Assembly (NCBI RefSeq): GCF_003201105.1
Contig: NZ_QICJ01000018.1
Span: 1-64,000 of the forward strand
Source: Dyella sp. AtDHG13
Lineage (GTDB): Bacteria; Pseudomonadota; Gammaproteobacteria; Xanthomonadales; Rhodanobacteraceae
Length of the DNA: 64,000 nucleotides
Reading direction: 5' to 3'
The notes under the pieces were generated by a model. The model was not told where the DNA came from, made no database searches, and worked only from the letters and a program-made list of their open reading frames with translations. Both the position numbers and the translations under genes were made by a program. This document shows, piece by piece, positions 1-10,200 of the stretch (positions are counted from its first letter, which is position 1; each line of letters opens with the position of its first letter).

Positions 1-177
1 CTCCTGGCATAGCTGCGCCAGCGCATAAAGCGCGAGCGCCACGTCGTCCAACGTGGAAAGCCGCAGCGATGCGGCACTCAGGCAGGTGGCCGGTGACCCG
101 GCGGTGGGCAAAACGCGGGGGCGTTGCCCGGGTGAAACGAAAGGGCACGAGCGTGCCTTATGATCGTTGGTAGCCAT
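1..177 (-). CDS. Hypothetical protein, N-terminal 59 residues (runs off window)
   Basis: An ATG at 177 (minus strand) opens a frame of 59 codons that is still open at base 1, so the gene is cut by the window edge. The peptide begins MATNDHKARSC and ends in an alanine/leucine-rich stretch (STLDDVALALYALAQL) that looks helical. The ribosome-binding site is weak (TAAGAG, 5-6 bases upstream). I do not recognise the family. Short Pseudomonas and Xanthomonas proteins of the DUF3077 type have a similar helical C-terminal part, but this is only a resemblance. The reading frame could also be fortuitous. Confidence 0.35.
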   Translation of the reverse strand, partial: MATNDHKARSCPFVSPGQRPRVLPTAGSPATCLSAASLRLSTLDDVALALYALAQLCQE

Positions 178-460
178 GATCAACTCTTAGTCAGTTGGTG
201 ATGGTTAGCGGGTCGTCGGTGGTGGTACACCGGCGGCCCGCGACTCACGACATTGCTGCCGCGCCGCCCGCAACCCCGTCCGAAGACGCCCGCGAGCGGT
301 AGCTCACACCATAGTGCAGAGCCGGGGGCGAGCGCATCGGGGGTTTTACTTGGGGGTTTGTAGGGTTTTGGTGGGGGGCGCTTACTCGGCGCAGGCTGGG
401 CGTGGGGGCACTGGCATGGCCTTATCCGGGGCGCGGTGCGGGGTGGTTCGTGGCACGGGT
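178..460. other. Intergenic stretch, no gene seen
   Basis: The region between the cut-off gene on the left and the palindromic array on the right has no frame with a convincing ribosome-binding site or family resemblance. It includes a GC-rich segment around 225-300 and a GT-rich stretch at 340-400. It may hold the promoter of the leftward gene (ATG at 177). Confidence 0.4.
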
Positions 461-1028
461 CCCGGATTCTCGCTTCGCTTCATCCGGCTACGTGGGCTTG
501 CAGTAGCCCGGATGGAGCCGCAGGCGGAATCCGGGATGCGGTGCGGGTGGTTTCACGGCACGGGTCCCGGATTCCCGCTTCGCTTCATCCGGGCTACGTG
601 GGCTTGCAGTAGCCCGGATGGAGCCGTAGGCGGAATCCGGGGTGCGGTGCGGGATGTATTCACGGCGCGGCTCCCGGATTCTCGCTTCGCTTCATCCGGG
701 CTACGTGGGCTTGCAGTAGCCCGGATGGAGCCGTAGGCGGAATCCGGGGTGCGGTGCGGGATGTATTCACGGCGCGGTTCCCGGATTCTCGCTTCGCTCC
801 ATCCGGGCTACGTGGGCTTGCAGTAGCCCGGATGGAGCCGTAGGCGGAATCCGGGGTGCGGTGCGGGATGTATTCATGGCGCGGTTCCCGGATTCTCGCT
901 TCGCTTCATCCGGGCTACGTGGGCTTGCAGTAGCCCGGATGGAGCCGTGGGCGGAATCCGGGGTGCGGTGCGGGTGTTTTCGCGGCACGGTTCCCGGATT
1001 CTCGCTTCGCTTCATCCGGGCTACGTGT
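461..1028. repeat. Tandem array of six ~106-bp REP/BIME-like palindromic units
   Basis: The start of the unit (CCCGGATTCTCGCTTCG or a close variant) recurs at 461, 566, 673, 780, 887 and 993, giving a period of 105-107 bp. Each full unit holds two inverted repeats facing opposite ways: one begins CCCGGATTC and ends ATCCGGGCTAC, the other begins GTAGCCCGGAT and ends GGAATCCGGG. A conserved linker (GTGGGCTTGCA) separates them. The sixth unit is cut after its first palindrome. Copies differ by a few bases. The array ends 15 bp before the stop codon of the sulfotransferase gene. The structure fits paired REP elements (BIME-type) and not protein coding. It may act as an mRNA stabiliser or gyrase site; that is inference. 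Confidence 0.85.
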
Positions 1029-1043
1029 GCTACGTCCTGTCGG

Positions 1044-1880
1044 TTAGACGATGGGTACGTGGTTGATGTTGTTCTTGGGGTCGGCCCAGAACGCTTCGTT
1101 GGCGAAGCGGCCGAAGATTTCGCGCGGCAGCACGGGCTGGCGTTCGACGGCTTCCACCTTGGGTCGCACGGCGTGCAGGCCAGGCATGCCGACGCGGGCG
1201 TCGAATTCGTCGGCGTTGTATTCGATGTGGTCGAAGTCGTGCTCGAACCAGGGTTCGTCGAGGAACTGGTACACGGCGCGCACGGCGGCGGCCGGGTCGG
1301 CCACCAGGCGCTCGTAGGTCAGCAGCAGCAGGTGCTTCTGCGCGAGCTCGCCATAGAACGCGTCCTTGGTGGCCTGGTAGGCGAAGCCGACCATGCCGCG
1401 CGGATCGGTCAATGCCTCGATGCGCGAGTACACGGTGGTGTTGGTGTCGAAGCGGAACACCTTGCTCACGCTCACCGGCTGGCGGCGCACCAGCCGCTCC
1501 ATGCTGTCCAGCACCCAGGCGAGCTGGCGCACGCAGGCGATGACCTTTACGCCGGGAAACAGCGTGTTGAGCAGCTGCATGCGGCTGCACCACAGGCGGC
1601 TGGTGTCGAACACCACCTCCGCGTCGTTCTGCACGGAGTAGAAGTTTTCCACCAGCCCGCGCAACAGCGCCACGCGCTGCTCGTCGGAGACATCGAAGGA
1701 GAAATCGTTCTTGCTGCTGGCTTCGGCCATCACCACGCCCATGATGTCGGCGAGCGGGCTGGTCATGCCGGCGCGAAAGCGCGGGTTCTGGTTGAGGATG
1801 GCGGCCAGCAGCGTGGTGCCGGAGCGCGGCAGCCCGGAGATGAAGTGGAACTTCCGTGGCGTGTGGCTGGCGTCGGGCAT
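1044..1880 (-). CDS. Sulfotransferase-family protein
   Basis: A 278-residue protein. Residues 15-23 read SGLPRSGTT, the P-loop-like motif that binds the 5'-phosphosulfate of PAPS in sulfotransferases. A second region, CVRQLAWVLDSMERL (about 116-130), occupies the place of the 3'-phosphate-binding segment. No signal peptide is seen, so it is probably cytoplasmic. The start (MPDASHTPRK) lies 40 bp downstream of the LacI regulator stop on the same strand, so it may be co-transcribed with the amino-sugar locus, but nothing links its substrate to it. Members of this bacterial family often have unknown acceptors; the exact reaction cannot be told from sequence. The gene is followed directly by the palindromic array at 461-1028. 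Confidence 0.8.
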   Translation of the reverse strand: MPDASHTPRKFHFISGLPRSGTTLLAAILNQNPRFRAGMTSPLADIMGVVMAEASSKNDFSFDVSDEQRVALLRGLVENFYSVQNDAEVVFDTSRLWCSRMQLLNTLFPGVKVIACVRQLAWVLDSMERLVRRQPVSVSKVFRFDTNTTVYSRIEALTDPRGMVGFAYQATKDAFYGELAQKHLLLLTYERLVADPAAAVRAVYQFLDEPWFEHDFDHIEYNADEFDARVGMPGLHAVRPKVEAVERQPVLPREIFGRFANEAFWADPKNNINHVPIV

Positions 1881-1920
1881 GGGCCGGTTCCTCTCGATCG
1901 TTGACGTGATGGCGGCGGGT

Positions 1921-2928
1921 TCAGGGCGCGGGCGCGGTCGATGCGCGCATGCGCATCTCGTAGCCTACCTCGACCATGCGGGCCTCGCCCTTGCCCAGTA
2001 TGCGCAGCAACAGTTCCTCGGTGGCGCGCTTGCCCATCTCGCGCACGGGCTGGTGCACGGTGGTGAGCAGCGGCCACACCTGCGTGGCGATGGTGGTGTC
2101 GTCGAAGCCGCAGATGGATATCTCGCGGGGCACCGACACACCCGCTTCGGCAGCGGCCCAGATGGCGCCGACGGCCATGTCGTCGTCGGCCGCGAAAATG
2201 GCAGTGGGCCGACGCTTGAGCGCAAGCAGGCGGCGCGCGGCCGCCACGCCGGATTCGAAGGAGAACTGGCCCTGCACCATGTACGCGGGGTCTTCCTTCA
2301 GGCCCGCGCGCTTCAGGCCATCGCGATAGCCGGCAAGTCGCCAGATGCCCGCGCCATGCTTGGGGTCGCCGATGATGTGCGCAATGCGGCGATGGCCCAG
2401 CGATGCAAGATGCTCCACCATCGCGGCGGCGGCCTCGCGCTCCTGCAGCATCACGCCGATGCAGCCCTTGGGCTGGCGCGGCGCGATGGAAGCGAATGGC
2501 AATTCGTTGTCGCGAAGATATTTCAGCAGCTTGGGATGATCGGTGATCGGCGGCGTGAGGATCAGCCCGTCCGGCTGGTGGCGCGAGAGAATGCCCTCGA
2601 CGCGCTCGACGAAGTCCGGCGCCGTGGACACCAACGGCTGCACCATCATGCTGTACTGCTGCGCCTCGCAGGCTTCCAGCACGCCGGCCTGCACCTCCAT
2701 GATGTAGCTCGGCGACAGGTTGTCGTAGAGCAGGCCGATCATGAAGGAGCGATTGGTCGCCAGGCTGCGCGCCGAGGTCAGCGGCCGGTAGTTGAGCTCC
2801 GCCACGGCCGCCAGCACGCGCTGGCGTACCGAATCGCGCACGTTCGGCTCATTGTTGAGCACGCGCGACACGGTCTTTTTCGAGGTGTCCGAGGCACGGG
2901 CGACATCGTTGATGGTCACGCGCGACAT
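1921..2928 (-). CDS. LacI-family transcriptional regulator of the amino-sugar locus
   Basis: A 335-residue repressor-type protein. The N-terminal helix-turn-helix starts SRVTINDVARASDTSKKTVS and continues into the LacI hinge helix (LNYRPLTSARSLATN). A periplasmic-binding-like sugar domain follows, with the family pattern IGLLYDN...GHRRIAHIIGD...AIFAADDDMAVGA...ISICGFDDT. The frame is open 25 codons further upstream, but those codons overlap the end of the glucosaminidase gene; the Met at 2928 puts the HTH at the very N-terminus as usual and has AAGG just upstream. It is the last regulator in the leftward locus, 16 bp after the GH2 gene. The palindrome at 14081-14096 before the glucokinase gene is a likely operator (inference). 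Confidence 0.9.
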   Translation of the reverse strand: MSRVTINDVARASDTSKKTVSRVLNNEPNVRDSVRQRVLAAVAELNYRPLTSARSLATNRSFMIGLLYDNLSPSYIMEVQAGVLEACEAQQYSMMVQPLVSTAPDFVERVEGILSRHQPDGLILTPPITDHPKLLKYLRDNELPFASIAPRQPKGCIGVMLQEREAAAAMVEHLASLGHRRIAHIIGDPKHGAGIWRLAGYRDGLKRAGLKEDPAYMVQGQFSFESGVAAARRLLALKRRPTAIFAADDDMAVGAIWAAAEAGVSVPREISICGFDDTTIATQVWPLLTTVHQPVREMGKRATEELLLRILGKGEARMVEVGYEMRMRASTAPAP

Positions 2929-2944
2929 GAAAGCCTTGGCGTCT

Positions 2945-5656
2945 TCAATGATGGGTTCCCGTGGCGGACGCTGAAACGCTCTGCACGGGAACGTTCCACC
3001 CACTCACTTCGACCACGGGTTCGGCCGTTCCCTGCGCGGCGTAGCGCGCGGTCAGGGTGATGGACTCGCCGGGCCAAAGCGTGACGTCATTGTCATTCCA
3101 CACTACCGGCAGCGCAAGATCGCCGCGCGCGCCACGGCGGATCGATACGTGCTGGAACAAGGCCACGGCCCTGGACGATGCGGGCACCGACAGCGTGACC
3201 GCGGTGACGTCGTCGCCGCCTTCGCGCGTTGTGGCGGCATGCACCGCGCTGGTCGCGGCAGGCAGCGACTTCAGTGCGGTGAAGTCCGCATACTGCGTCA
3301 ACGGCGTGAGATACCAGTTCGACTTGGCCCAGTCGAGCACGTCCGCCCGCGTGGACAGCCAGTACACGTTGCGGCTCACCGGCTTGCCATCGGCGGAGGC
3401 GAGGTCGAGTTCCACGAAGTAGGTGGACGACAAGCCTGCGACCGCAGGAAGCGTAGTCACCGGCTGCGCGTGGTTTCCCGGCAGGTCGATGCCTTGCAGC
3501 TGCTTTTCGTAACGCACGCTGCCATCCAGGTTGCGCACCCGCACGTGCGCCTGCAAGCCGTGCAGATCTTGCAGCGTGTGGTTCACCAGCACGATGTCGC
3601 GCGTGTCGTACGCGTACTGGATATGCAAGGGCTCATTGCCCTTCTTGGCGCCGAAATACGCGCCGGCGGGATTCATGAAGTAGTCGTACAGGTGCCAGTG
3701 CAGCGACGGCCATGCGTTGTTGAGCATCCAGTAGATCACACCGGTCGCGGGCTTGGCGGCATCCATGCGCGCGTTGAACGCCTCGAACTGCGCGCGCACG
3801 TTGTCGTAATTGTCCAACTGCGCCTTGGCGACATAGTCGGCCAGGCTGCTGGGTTCACCGTAGCGTGCGGCCAGCGCCTTGTCGAAGGGCGTGAGCACGG
3901 CGAACTCCGACCAGGCCGCCGAGGCGTGGTACTGCCGCGCATTCGGGTACTTCCAGAGCGCCTCCTGCTCCTGCGGCGAGAGCATGCGCTCGATGTCCTC
4001 CAGGCGAGGGATGTCGGCGCCGGCGCTCACTTCGGAATCGAAGCCGAACGCGCCGCCCAGCTTGTCGGCGTACCAGTAGGAAGGCGGAATCCAGTCGTAG
4101 GGGCCCGCCATCTTCATGCCGGAGGGGCCGGTTTCCGCCGTGCCCTGGTCGGCCGCCGCCGAGATGACGGGCAAGGACCAGTCCTCGGCACGCAGCGTGT
4201 CGATGTACATCTTTGCAATGGGCGGCGGCGGCGCGTTGTCGCTGCCGATATAGAAACCGATCACCGAGGGATGGTTGCGCAGCAGGCGCGCTTCGCTGGC
4301 CATGGAATCCTGCGCGCTCTTCAGGTCGGCATCGGTCCATGGTGCACCGCCGGTCTTGGCGGCGGATTCCCATTTATCGCAGCACTCCCAGCCCGCCAGG
4401 ATCATGATGCCGTTGCGGTCGGCCAGCTCGTAGAAGCGCTGGTTTTCCAGCTTGCCTTCGCTGCGAATGGTGTTGAGGCCGAGGTTGATAGCGTAGCGGA
4501 ACTCGGCCTCCATGCGCGCGGGGTCGTCGCGCAGGAACATGTCGGGCGCCCAGCCGCCGCCGCGTATCAGCAGCGGCTTGCCGTTGACGAAGAACTGACG
4601 ATAGCCCTGTTTGGTGAGGCTAGAAGTGACGCTGCGTATGCCAAACGCCGTCGACGCGCGATCGGAGGTGGCGCCGTCGACGGCGGCGGTCATGTCCAGC
4701 TGATACAGCGGATGCTCACCCATGCTCACCGGCCACCAGATCTTCGGATGATCCAGCGCGAGGCCGGGCGTGCTCCCGGGCGAGAACGACACGACCTGCG
4801 TTTGTCCGGGCGCAAGGTGCACGGTCTGCTGCAATCGCACGCCGGCGGCCGTACCGGTGATGGTGGCGTCATGCGCGACGCTGTCGAGGTTCTTCGCGGT
4901 CACTTTCACGGTGAGCGCGGCATGCGCCAGGTCGGGCAGCGACAGCGACGACAGCACGACGGGATGGCTCAGCGCCACCGGGCCGGTCTGCGCGATATCC
5001 ACGCCGCGCCACGGGCCCATGTTGTTGTCCGGCGGCGTGGGGTTCCAGTCCACCCAGCCAATCGACAGGCTCTGGCGCGGGTCGCCCGGATGCACGCGCA
5101 GCGCGAGCACATTGGCGCCCGCGTGCACCCAGCGCGTCACGTCGATCTCGTGCACGGGATAGGCGCCGGCAAGCTCGGCATGGTCGGCCACCTGATGCCC
5201 GTTCACCCACACGTCGGCGCTGGTGATGATGCCGTTGGTGTGCAGCAGCGTGTGCCGCCCTGCCCCGTCCTTTGCCACCGTGAATTCGGCGCGATACCAC
5301 CACGGCGTCACGAACAGGTTGCCGCTGGCTTCGGGCACCTGCACCGCGCGCAGGTTGTCGCTGTAGAACACGTCGTTGTTCTTGAACGCGCGGTTCTCCA
5401 GCAGGCCAGCCATGACGGTGGCGCGACCGCTTACGGGATACCAACCTTTGGTGGCATAGCCCTTCGCGGAGATCTCCTCACCACCTTGCTGCGCCTTCGC
5501 GCTGTCCTGCATCTGCCAGTGATCGATGGCGGTGATGGTGCCCGCGTCCGCACTCACCCTGGTCGGTGCGTAAGGCGTCTGGGCAAGTGCGGATGGCGCG
5601 ACGAGCAGCGCCATCGCGGCCATCATCCCTAGCGCGTGTTTCGCTGGCATAGGCAT
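2945..5656 (-). CDS. GH2 exo-beta-D-glucosaminidase (CsxA-like), secreted
   Basis: A protein of about 903 residues with a signal peptide (residues 1-26, ending APSALAQ). It has the glycoside hydrolase family 2 layout: sugar-binding domain, Ig-like domain, TIM barrel, then C-terminal beta domains. In Amycolatopsis CsxA the acid/base is an Asp in a G-S-D-N context and the nucleophile a Glu in S-E-x-S-A-G. Both are visible here: IGSDNAPPP (Asp about 473) and FDSEVSAGADIP (Glu about 542), 69 residues apart. Beta-mannosidases of GH2 have N-E in place of S-D, so a glucosaminidase releasing glucosamine from chitosan-type chains is the better call. The start follows the permease stop by one base (TGA-C-ATG) with GGGGA upstream; Met3 is an alternative. 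Confidence 0.82.
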   Translation of the reverse strand: MPMPAKHALGMMAAMALLVAPSALAQTPYAPTRVSADAGTITAIDHWQMQDSAKAQQGGEEISAKGYATKGWYPVSGRATVMAGLLENRAFKNNDVFYSDNLRAVQVPEASGNLFVTPWWYRAEFTVAKDGAGRHTLLHTNGIITSADVWVNGHQVADHAELAGAYPVHEIDVTRWVHAGANVLALRVHPGDPRQSLSIGWVDWNPTPPDNNMGPWRGVDIAQTGPVALSHPVVLSSLSLPDLAHAALTVKVTAKNLDSVAHDATITGTAAGVRLQQTVHLAPGQTQVVSFSPGSTPGLALDHPKIWWPVSMGEHPLYQLDMTAAVDGATSDRASTAFGIRSVTSSLTKQGYRQFFVNGKPLLIRGGGWAPDMFLRDDPARMEAEFRYAINLGLNTIRSEGKLENQRFYELADRNGIMILAGWECCDKWESAAKTGGAPWTDADLKSAQDSMASEARLLRNHPSVIGFYIGSDNAPPPPIAKMYIDTLRAEDWSLPVISAAADQGTAETGPSGMKMAGPYDWIPPSYWYADKLGGAFGFDSEVSAGADIPRLEDIERMLSPQEQEALWKYPNARQYHASAAWSEFAVLTPFDKALAARYGEPSSLADYVAKAQLDNYDNVRAQFEAFNARMDAAKPATGVIYWMLNNAWPSLHWHLYDYFMNPAGAYFGAKKGNEPLHIQYAYDTRDIVLVNHTLQDLHGLQAHVRVRNLDGSVRYEKQLQGIDLPGNHAQPVTTLPAVAGLSSTYFVELDLASADGKPVSRNVYWLSTRADVLDWAKSNWYLTPLTQYADFTALKSLPAATSAVHAATTREGGDDVTAVTLSVPASSRAVALFQHVSIRRGARGDLALPVVWNDNDVTLWPGESITLTARYAAQGTAEPVVEVSGWNVPVQSVSASATGTHH

Positions 5657-5657
5657 G

Positions 5658-7046
5658 TCACTCGTTCCCCAGATAGGTTTCGTGCACTTCGACGGGCGCA
5701 AACGGCCAGGACCGGTTGACCCTGGCCCAGATCGCGAACACCACCAGGCCGGCGGCGATCCACAGGCCCGACAGGATCAGCGACAGCGTGGAGGCCGACA
5801 CGTAGACGTAGACCCAACCCACCAGCGCGATCACGCACGGCACCGGATAAAGCCATTGCCGGTACGGGCGCTTGAGCGTTGGCTGGCGCCTGCGCAGCAC
5901 GATCAGCGCGGCGATCTGCGCGATGGACTGCACGATGATGGTCGCCGCCAGCAGCATGTTGATGACTTCGGTGAGGTCGAAGAACGTGCCGATGGCCGTG
6001 ACCATGCCCATGGTGAGCAGCGCCACGTGCGGAAAGCCATGCTTTGCGTGCAACCGCGCGAACACGGAGAGGAACACCTTGTCCTGCGCCGCCTGGAACG
6101 GCACGCGCGAACCGCCGAGCAGGCCGGTGAACACCGAGGCGAAAGCCGTCACGATGATAAGCACCGTCATCACCGCGGCGGCGAGATGCCCCCAGCTGCG
6201 CTCCACCACCAGCGATGCCACCGACTTGGATGTCGCGATCTCCTGCCAGGGCGCCACGCCGAGCACGCTGATGTTGAGCAGCAGGTAGACCACCATCATC
6301 GCGATCACCGAGATGATGATGGAGCCGGGCATGGTGCGGCCGGGGTTGCGCAGTTCGTCGCCGATGTAGGCCGTGGTGTTGTAGCCCAGGTAGTCGTATA
6401 TGCCGATGATCAGCCCCGCGCCCAGGCCCGTGAAGAACTTGCCGCCAAAGGTGTCGGCCGGATAGGCGAAGGCATAGCCCGCGTTGAAATGCGAGAAACC
6501 CGCCGCCGCCACGCCGATGACGGAGACCAGCATGATGATCCACAGCCCGATGGTGATGGCGCGCACCGATTCGATGCGCCGATACAGCATCCACGTCACC
6601 ACCGCCGTCGCCGCCAGGCCGACCAGATGCACCGGCCACCAACCCAGACTGGGGAAGAAGAACTCCAGGTACTCCACCATGCCGATGATGCCCGTGGACA
6701 TCAGCAAGGGAATCGCCAGCAGCATGGTCCAGATGAACAGGAACGGCATCAGCTTGCCGGTGCGGTACTGGAACGCTTCGCGCAGGTAGACGTAGGTGCC
6801 GCCGGAACCCGGCATGGCCGCGCCGAGCTCCGCCCACACCAGGCCATCGGCCATCGCCAGGATGGCGCCGGCGATCCAGCCGATCACCGCCTGCGGGCCG
6901 CCCATCGCCGCGACCATGATGGGAATGGTGATGAACGGCCCGATGCCGCACATCTGCGTCATGTTGATCGCGGTGCCCGAGAACAGGCCGATGGAGCGGT
7001 GGAAGGCATTGTCGTGGACGGGCGGGGGTGGGCTGGAGTCGGGCAT
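5658..7046 (-). CDS. APC-superfamily permease
   Basis: A 462-residue membrane protein with about 12 hydrophobic helices. The APC signature is visible: the first helix region contains GTAINMTQMCGIGPFI, followed by WAELGAAMPGSGGTYVY, the conserved second-helix and loop pattern of amino-acid/polyamine/organocation permeases. Most relatives carry amino acids. Its place in a locus for chitin, chitosan or N-glycan breakdown suggests an amino sugar or a related amine as substrate, but that is inference from neighbours. It lies directly upstream of the GH2 gene (one base apart), so the two are translationally linked. The preceding 221 bp contain a dispersed repeat and separate it from the TonB receptor gene. 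Confidence 0.85.
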   Translation of the reverse strand: MPDSSPPPPVHDNAFHRSIGLFSGTAINMTQMCGIGPFITIPIMVAAMGGPQAVIGWIAGAILAMADGLVWAELGAAMPGSGGTYVYLREAFQYRTGKLMPFLFIWTMLLAIPLLMSTGIIGMVEYLEFFFPSLGWWPVHLVGLAATAVVTWMLYRRIESVRAITIGLWIIMLVSVIGVAAAGFSHFNAGYAFAYPADTFGGKFFTGLGAGLIIGIYDYLGYNTTAYIGDELRNPGRTMPGSIIISVIAMMVVYLLLNISVLGVAPWQEIATSKSVASLVVERSWGHLAAAVMTVLIIVTAFASVFTGLLGGSRVPFQAAQDKVFLSVFARLHAKHGFPHVALLTMGMVTAIGTFFDLTEVINMLLAATIIVQSIAQIAALIVLRRRQPTLKRPYRQWLYPVPCVIALVGWVYVYVSASTLSLILSGLWIAAGLVVFAIWARVNRSWPFAPVEVHETYLGNE

Positions 7047-7112
7047 GCGTGGCTATCGTCCGGGTGGCAGCGTTATGAGTGAGGCTAGATTTGAAACAGT
7101 GCCCAACCTATC

Positions 7113-7226
7113 CCTTACCGTCATTCCCGCGAAAGCGGGAATCCAGCGCCTTCAGCGGCAAAATCAACGACGCTGGATCCCCGCTCTTGCCCCCTTTTCG
7201 GGGTTCGCGGGGATGACGGTGAGGGG
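7113..7226. repeat. Dispersed GTCATTCCCGC inverted-repeat element
   Basis: Both ends carry inverted copies: TTACCGTCATTCCCGCG on the left and CGCGGGGATGACGGTGAG on the right. Internal CCAGCG/CGCTGG and CCCC...GGGG pairs let the whole ~114 bp fold into a long hairpin. Related copies are at 24961, 28867, 36647, 45692 and 49776. It sits between the TonB receptor gene and the permease gene and could uncouple their expression. Confidence 0.8.
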
Positions 7227-7267
7227 CTTCGAACATTCCTGCACGTTGAAGCGTCCGGTTCGACGAC

Positions 7268-10200
7268 TCACCACTGCCCACGCACGCCAAACATGAACAT
7301 ACGCTCGGAGAACGTCGAGTGCGCCGGCTGGTCGGGCCACACCAGATAGTACTTCTGGTACTCGTTGGTGAGGTTGGTGCCGTTGAGGAACACTTCGGCG
7401 TACTTGTTGAACTTGTACGAGATGGACGCGTCGAGGTACTTCTGCGGCGCCTCGTACATCTCCATGCCGGTGATGCCGCCCACGCTGTCCATCACCGCGC
7501 GCTTCGAGCGGTAGTTGTACGCGAGGCGCGCCTGGAAGTGGTCGTCCTGGTACCACAGGATGAAGTTGCCGGACTCGGTGGAGTTGTCCTGGAACGGGAT
7601 CTTGTGGCCCGCCAGATCCGATTCGCCGGAATTGCTCGGCGCATACGTGCCGTTGATTTCCATGCCCGTCTTCGACAGGAAGCCCGGCAGGAAGGTAAAG
7701 CCCTGGCGGTAGTCGAACTCCGCGCCGTGGATGCTGTTGCCGGTGCCCTGCACGGGCTGGGTGATCACGATGCAGTGGTCGCGCACCACGCCGTCCTCGT
7801 CGGGCAGCGTGCAGTTGGTCACGCTGCCGTTCTTGATGAAGCTGTCCACGTTGATGCGGAACAGCGCAAGGCTGAGCATGCTGGTGGGGTTGATGTAGTA
7901 CTCCAGCGACGCGCCGTAGTTGGTGGAGCGCCACGGGTTGAGGTTCGGGTTGCCGGTCGAGGTGCCGTTGGAGACGCGGAAGATCGGCCCCTGCGGCGTT
8001 TCCGCCAGCGAATAGTTCAGCTGCAGGCCGCCACCCCAGGTGCTCAGGTCCAGCGGCATCATGTTCTTGGAGTACGCCAGTCGCAGCTTCAGGCTTTCGG
8101 TGATATCCAGCGAGAAGTTGGCCGAGGGCAGCACGTCCTGATAGCTGCGCTTGGTCTGCGCCGTACCGGCATCGACCGGCTCGTCGCCGTAGGAACCGGG
8201 CGCGCCACTCAAGTGCTGCGTAACGTCGAGATTGGTGTGGATCATGCGCACGCCGATATTGCCGGCATACGGCATGCCCCACATCGTGCCGTCGAAATCG
8301 CCCTGCAGGTAGCCCGACAACTCCTTCAGCCGCACCGCCCAGGTCGTACCCGGCTCAGCCACCTGAATGGTGTCGGGGTACAGCGACTTCCAGAACGAGA
8401 TGGGATTGACCATCGCGTTGGGGTCGATCGCCCAGAAGTTGATGCCCGATCCCAGCAGGTTGTTGTACTGCTTGAAGTTGCTCGCCAGCGGCGCGGCGGT
8501 GTTGGGCATCTGGATGGCGGACAAGGGTCCCGCGCGGTAGTAGCCGGTCGCGTTGCCCGCGGTGCAAGAGCCGCTGTCCAGCACCACGTCGGCGCCGACG
8601 TAGCGCACCAGGCATCCGTTCGGATCGCTGGCGCCCATGCCTGCGTACACCGGCGTTTCCAGCGTCCAGCCCTCGTTGCTGGCGTCGCGGATGCTGTTGC
8701 GCAGGCCGAACTCCAGCTTGAAGCCGTCCTGGAAGTCGTATTTGCCGTCGAAGCGCAAGGCATTCAGCGCCACCTTGCGGTTGTAGTCGCCGGAAGATTC
8801 CAGCGTCTTCATGGTCCAGCCGTTGGGGTTGGCGAAATCCGAAGCCAGCGACTGCGGCATGCTCACCGTGAGGTAGCGGCCGCCGAAGTTCGCCACGATC
8901 GGCACCGTGTTCTGCGGAATGCCATTGGCGTTGAACACGCGATTGCCGCCCAGCTCCGCGGGATAAACCATGGTGCCCGGCGGCACCGAGTTCGGATCGA
9001 CGCCGTCCATCAGCACGTTGGGCCACAGCGCGCCGTCGGAATCGGAAATGTTTACGTCGGTTTCCTGGTTGGACTGCGATGCGGTGTCGTGGATGCCGCG
9101 CACGCTGGCGGTGAACGGGCCGCCGTTGTCGTAGTCCAGCTGCAGGTTGAAGTTCTTCGCCACCGAACTCTTCTGGATGATCTGCGAATACGACTCCACG
9201 TCGCCCGGCCACTTCTCGTACACCTGCGTGGTGTAGAACTGCGAGCCCTCCCAGCCCGGCTCCGGCGTGCCGTAGGAGCCCAGCGCCGGTGCGCCGGTAT
9301 TGCGCGACTGCAGCGGCACGTAAGTCGCGCCCTGCCAGTTGGTGGAGTTGAACTGGATGCCGTAGTTGCGGTCGTACTCGCGCTGCTGCGAGTAGAAGTA
9401 GTCGCTGGTCACGCTGAAGCCGCTGCCCAGGTCCATCTGGAACGAGGCATTGCCGGATTTGCGCTTGCGCTGCGTGATGATGTCGTTGAGGCCGATGTCC
9501 TGGCTGCCCATGAACACGCCGTTGGACTTGCCGTCGCCATTGACGTCCACGCTGCCGTCGGCGTTCTGCACGATCTTCGAGGGAATGGGCGCGCCGTTCC
9601 ACGGCGTCAGGAAACCGTTGTAGCCGCCCGCGCTGGCGGCGTTCTCGCCGTTGAGCACCACGCCGTACTGGTCCAGGCCTTCGGTGGAATTGAAGCGCCG
9701 CGTGTTGGAGAAATCCGCCGAGACCAGCAAACCCCAGTGGCCGTTGTCGTTGTACGAGATGAGGCCGTTGCCCTCCGGCCCCCAATGCTTGGTGGTGGTG
9801 CCGCGCTCGCCGTTGGCGGAGTAGCTGTAAGTGAAGCCGCTGGGCAGGTCCCAGGGGCGATAGGTGTGCAGGTCGATGGCGCCGCTGATGCCGCCGTCGG
9901 TTTCGTTGGCGGTAGAGGATTTCACCACGTCCACGCCGTGGAACAGCGTGGACGGCAGCATGGTGAAGTCGGGTTGCTGCGAATCGATCTGGTCGGCCGT
10001 GATGAACACTTCGCCGTTCAGCATGGTGCCGACCTGCGGCAGGCCGCGCACGTCCACCGAGGTGCCCACGCCCGCATCGCGGTTGATCTGCACGCCGGTC
10101 ACGCGCTGCAGCGAGTCGGTGATGGTGGTGTCGGGCAGCGCGCCGATGTTTTCCGCCGTGATGCTGTCCTGGATGTTCGCGGCATCGCGCTTGAGGTCAA

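Noticed and set aside
461-1028. Evenly spaced repeats as a CRISPR array
   Set aside because: The whole ~106-bp unit repeats with no unique spacers, and no cas gene is present. The internal palindromes fit REP/BIME elements.
3149-5632. Long plus-strand open frame antisense to the glucosaminidase gene
   Set aside because: It has no family resemblance, is His/Arg/Val-rich as expected from high-GC complementary frames, and has no ribosome-binding site. The minus-strand GH2 protein has catalytic motifs.
2945-5656. GH2 protein as beta-mannosidase
   Set aside because: The acid/base context is GSDN, not the N-E pair of beta-mannosidases, and the nucleophile context SEVSAGADIP fits exo-glucosaminidases. 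Substrate tests would be decisive.
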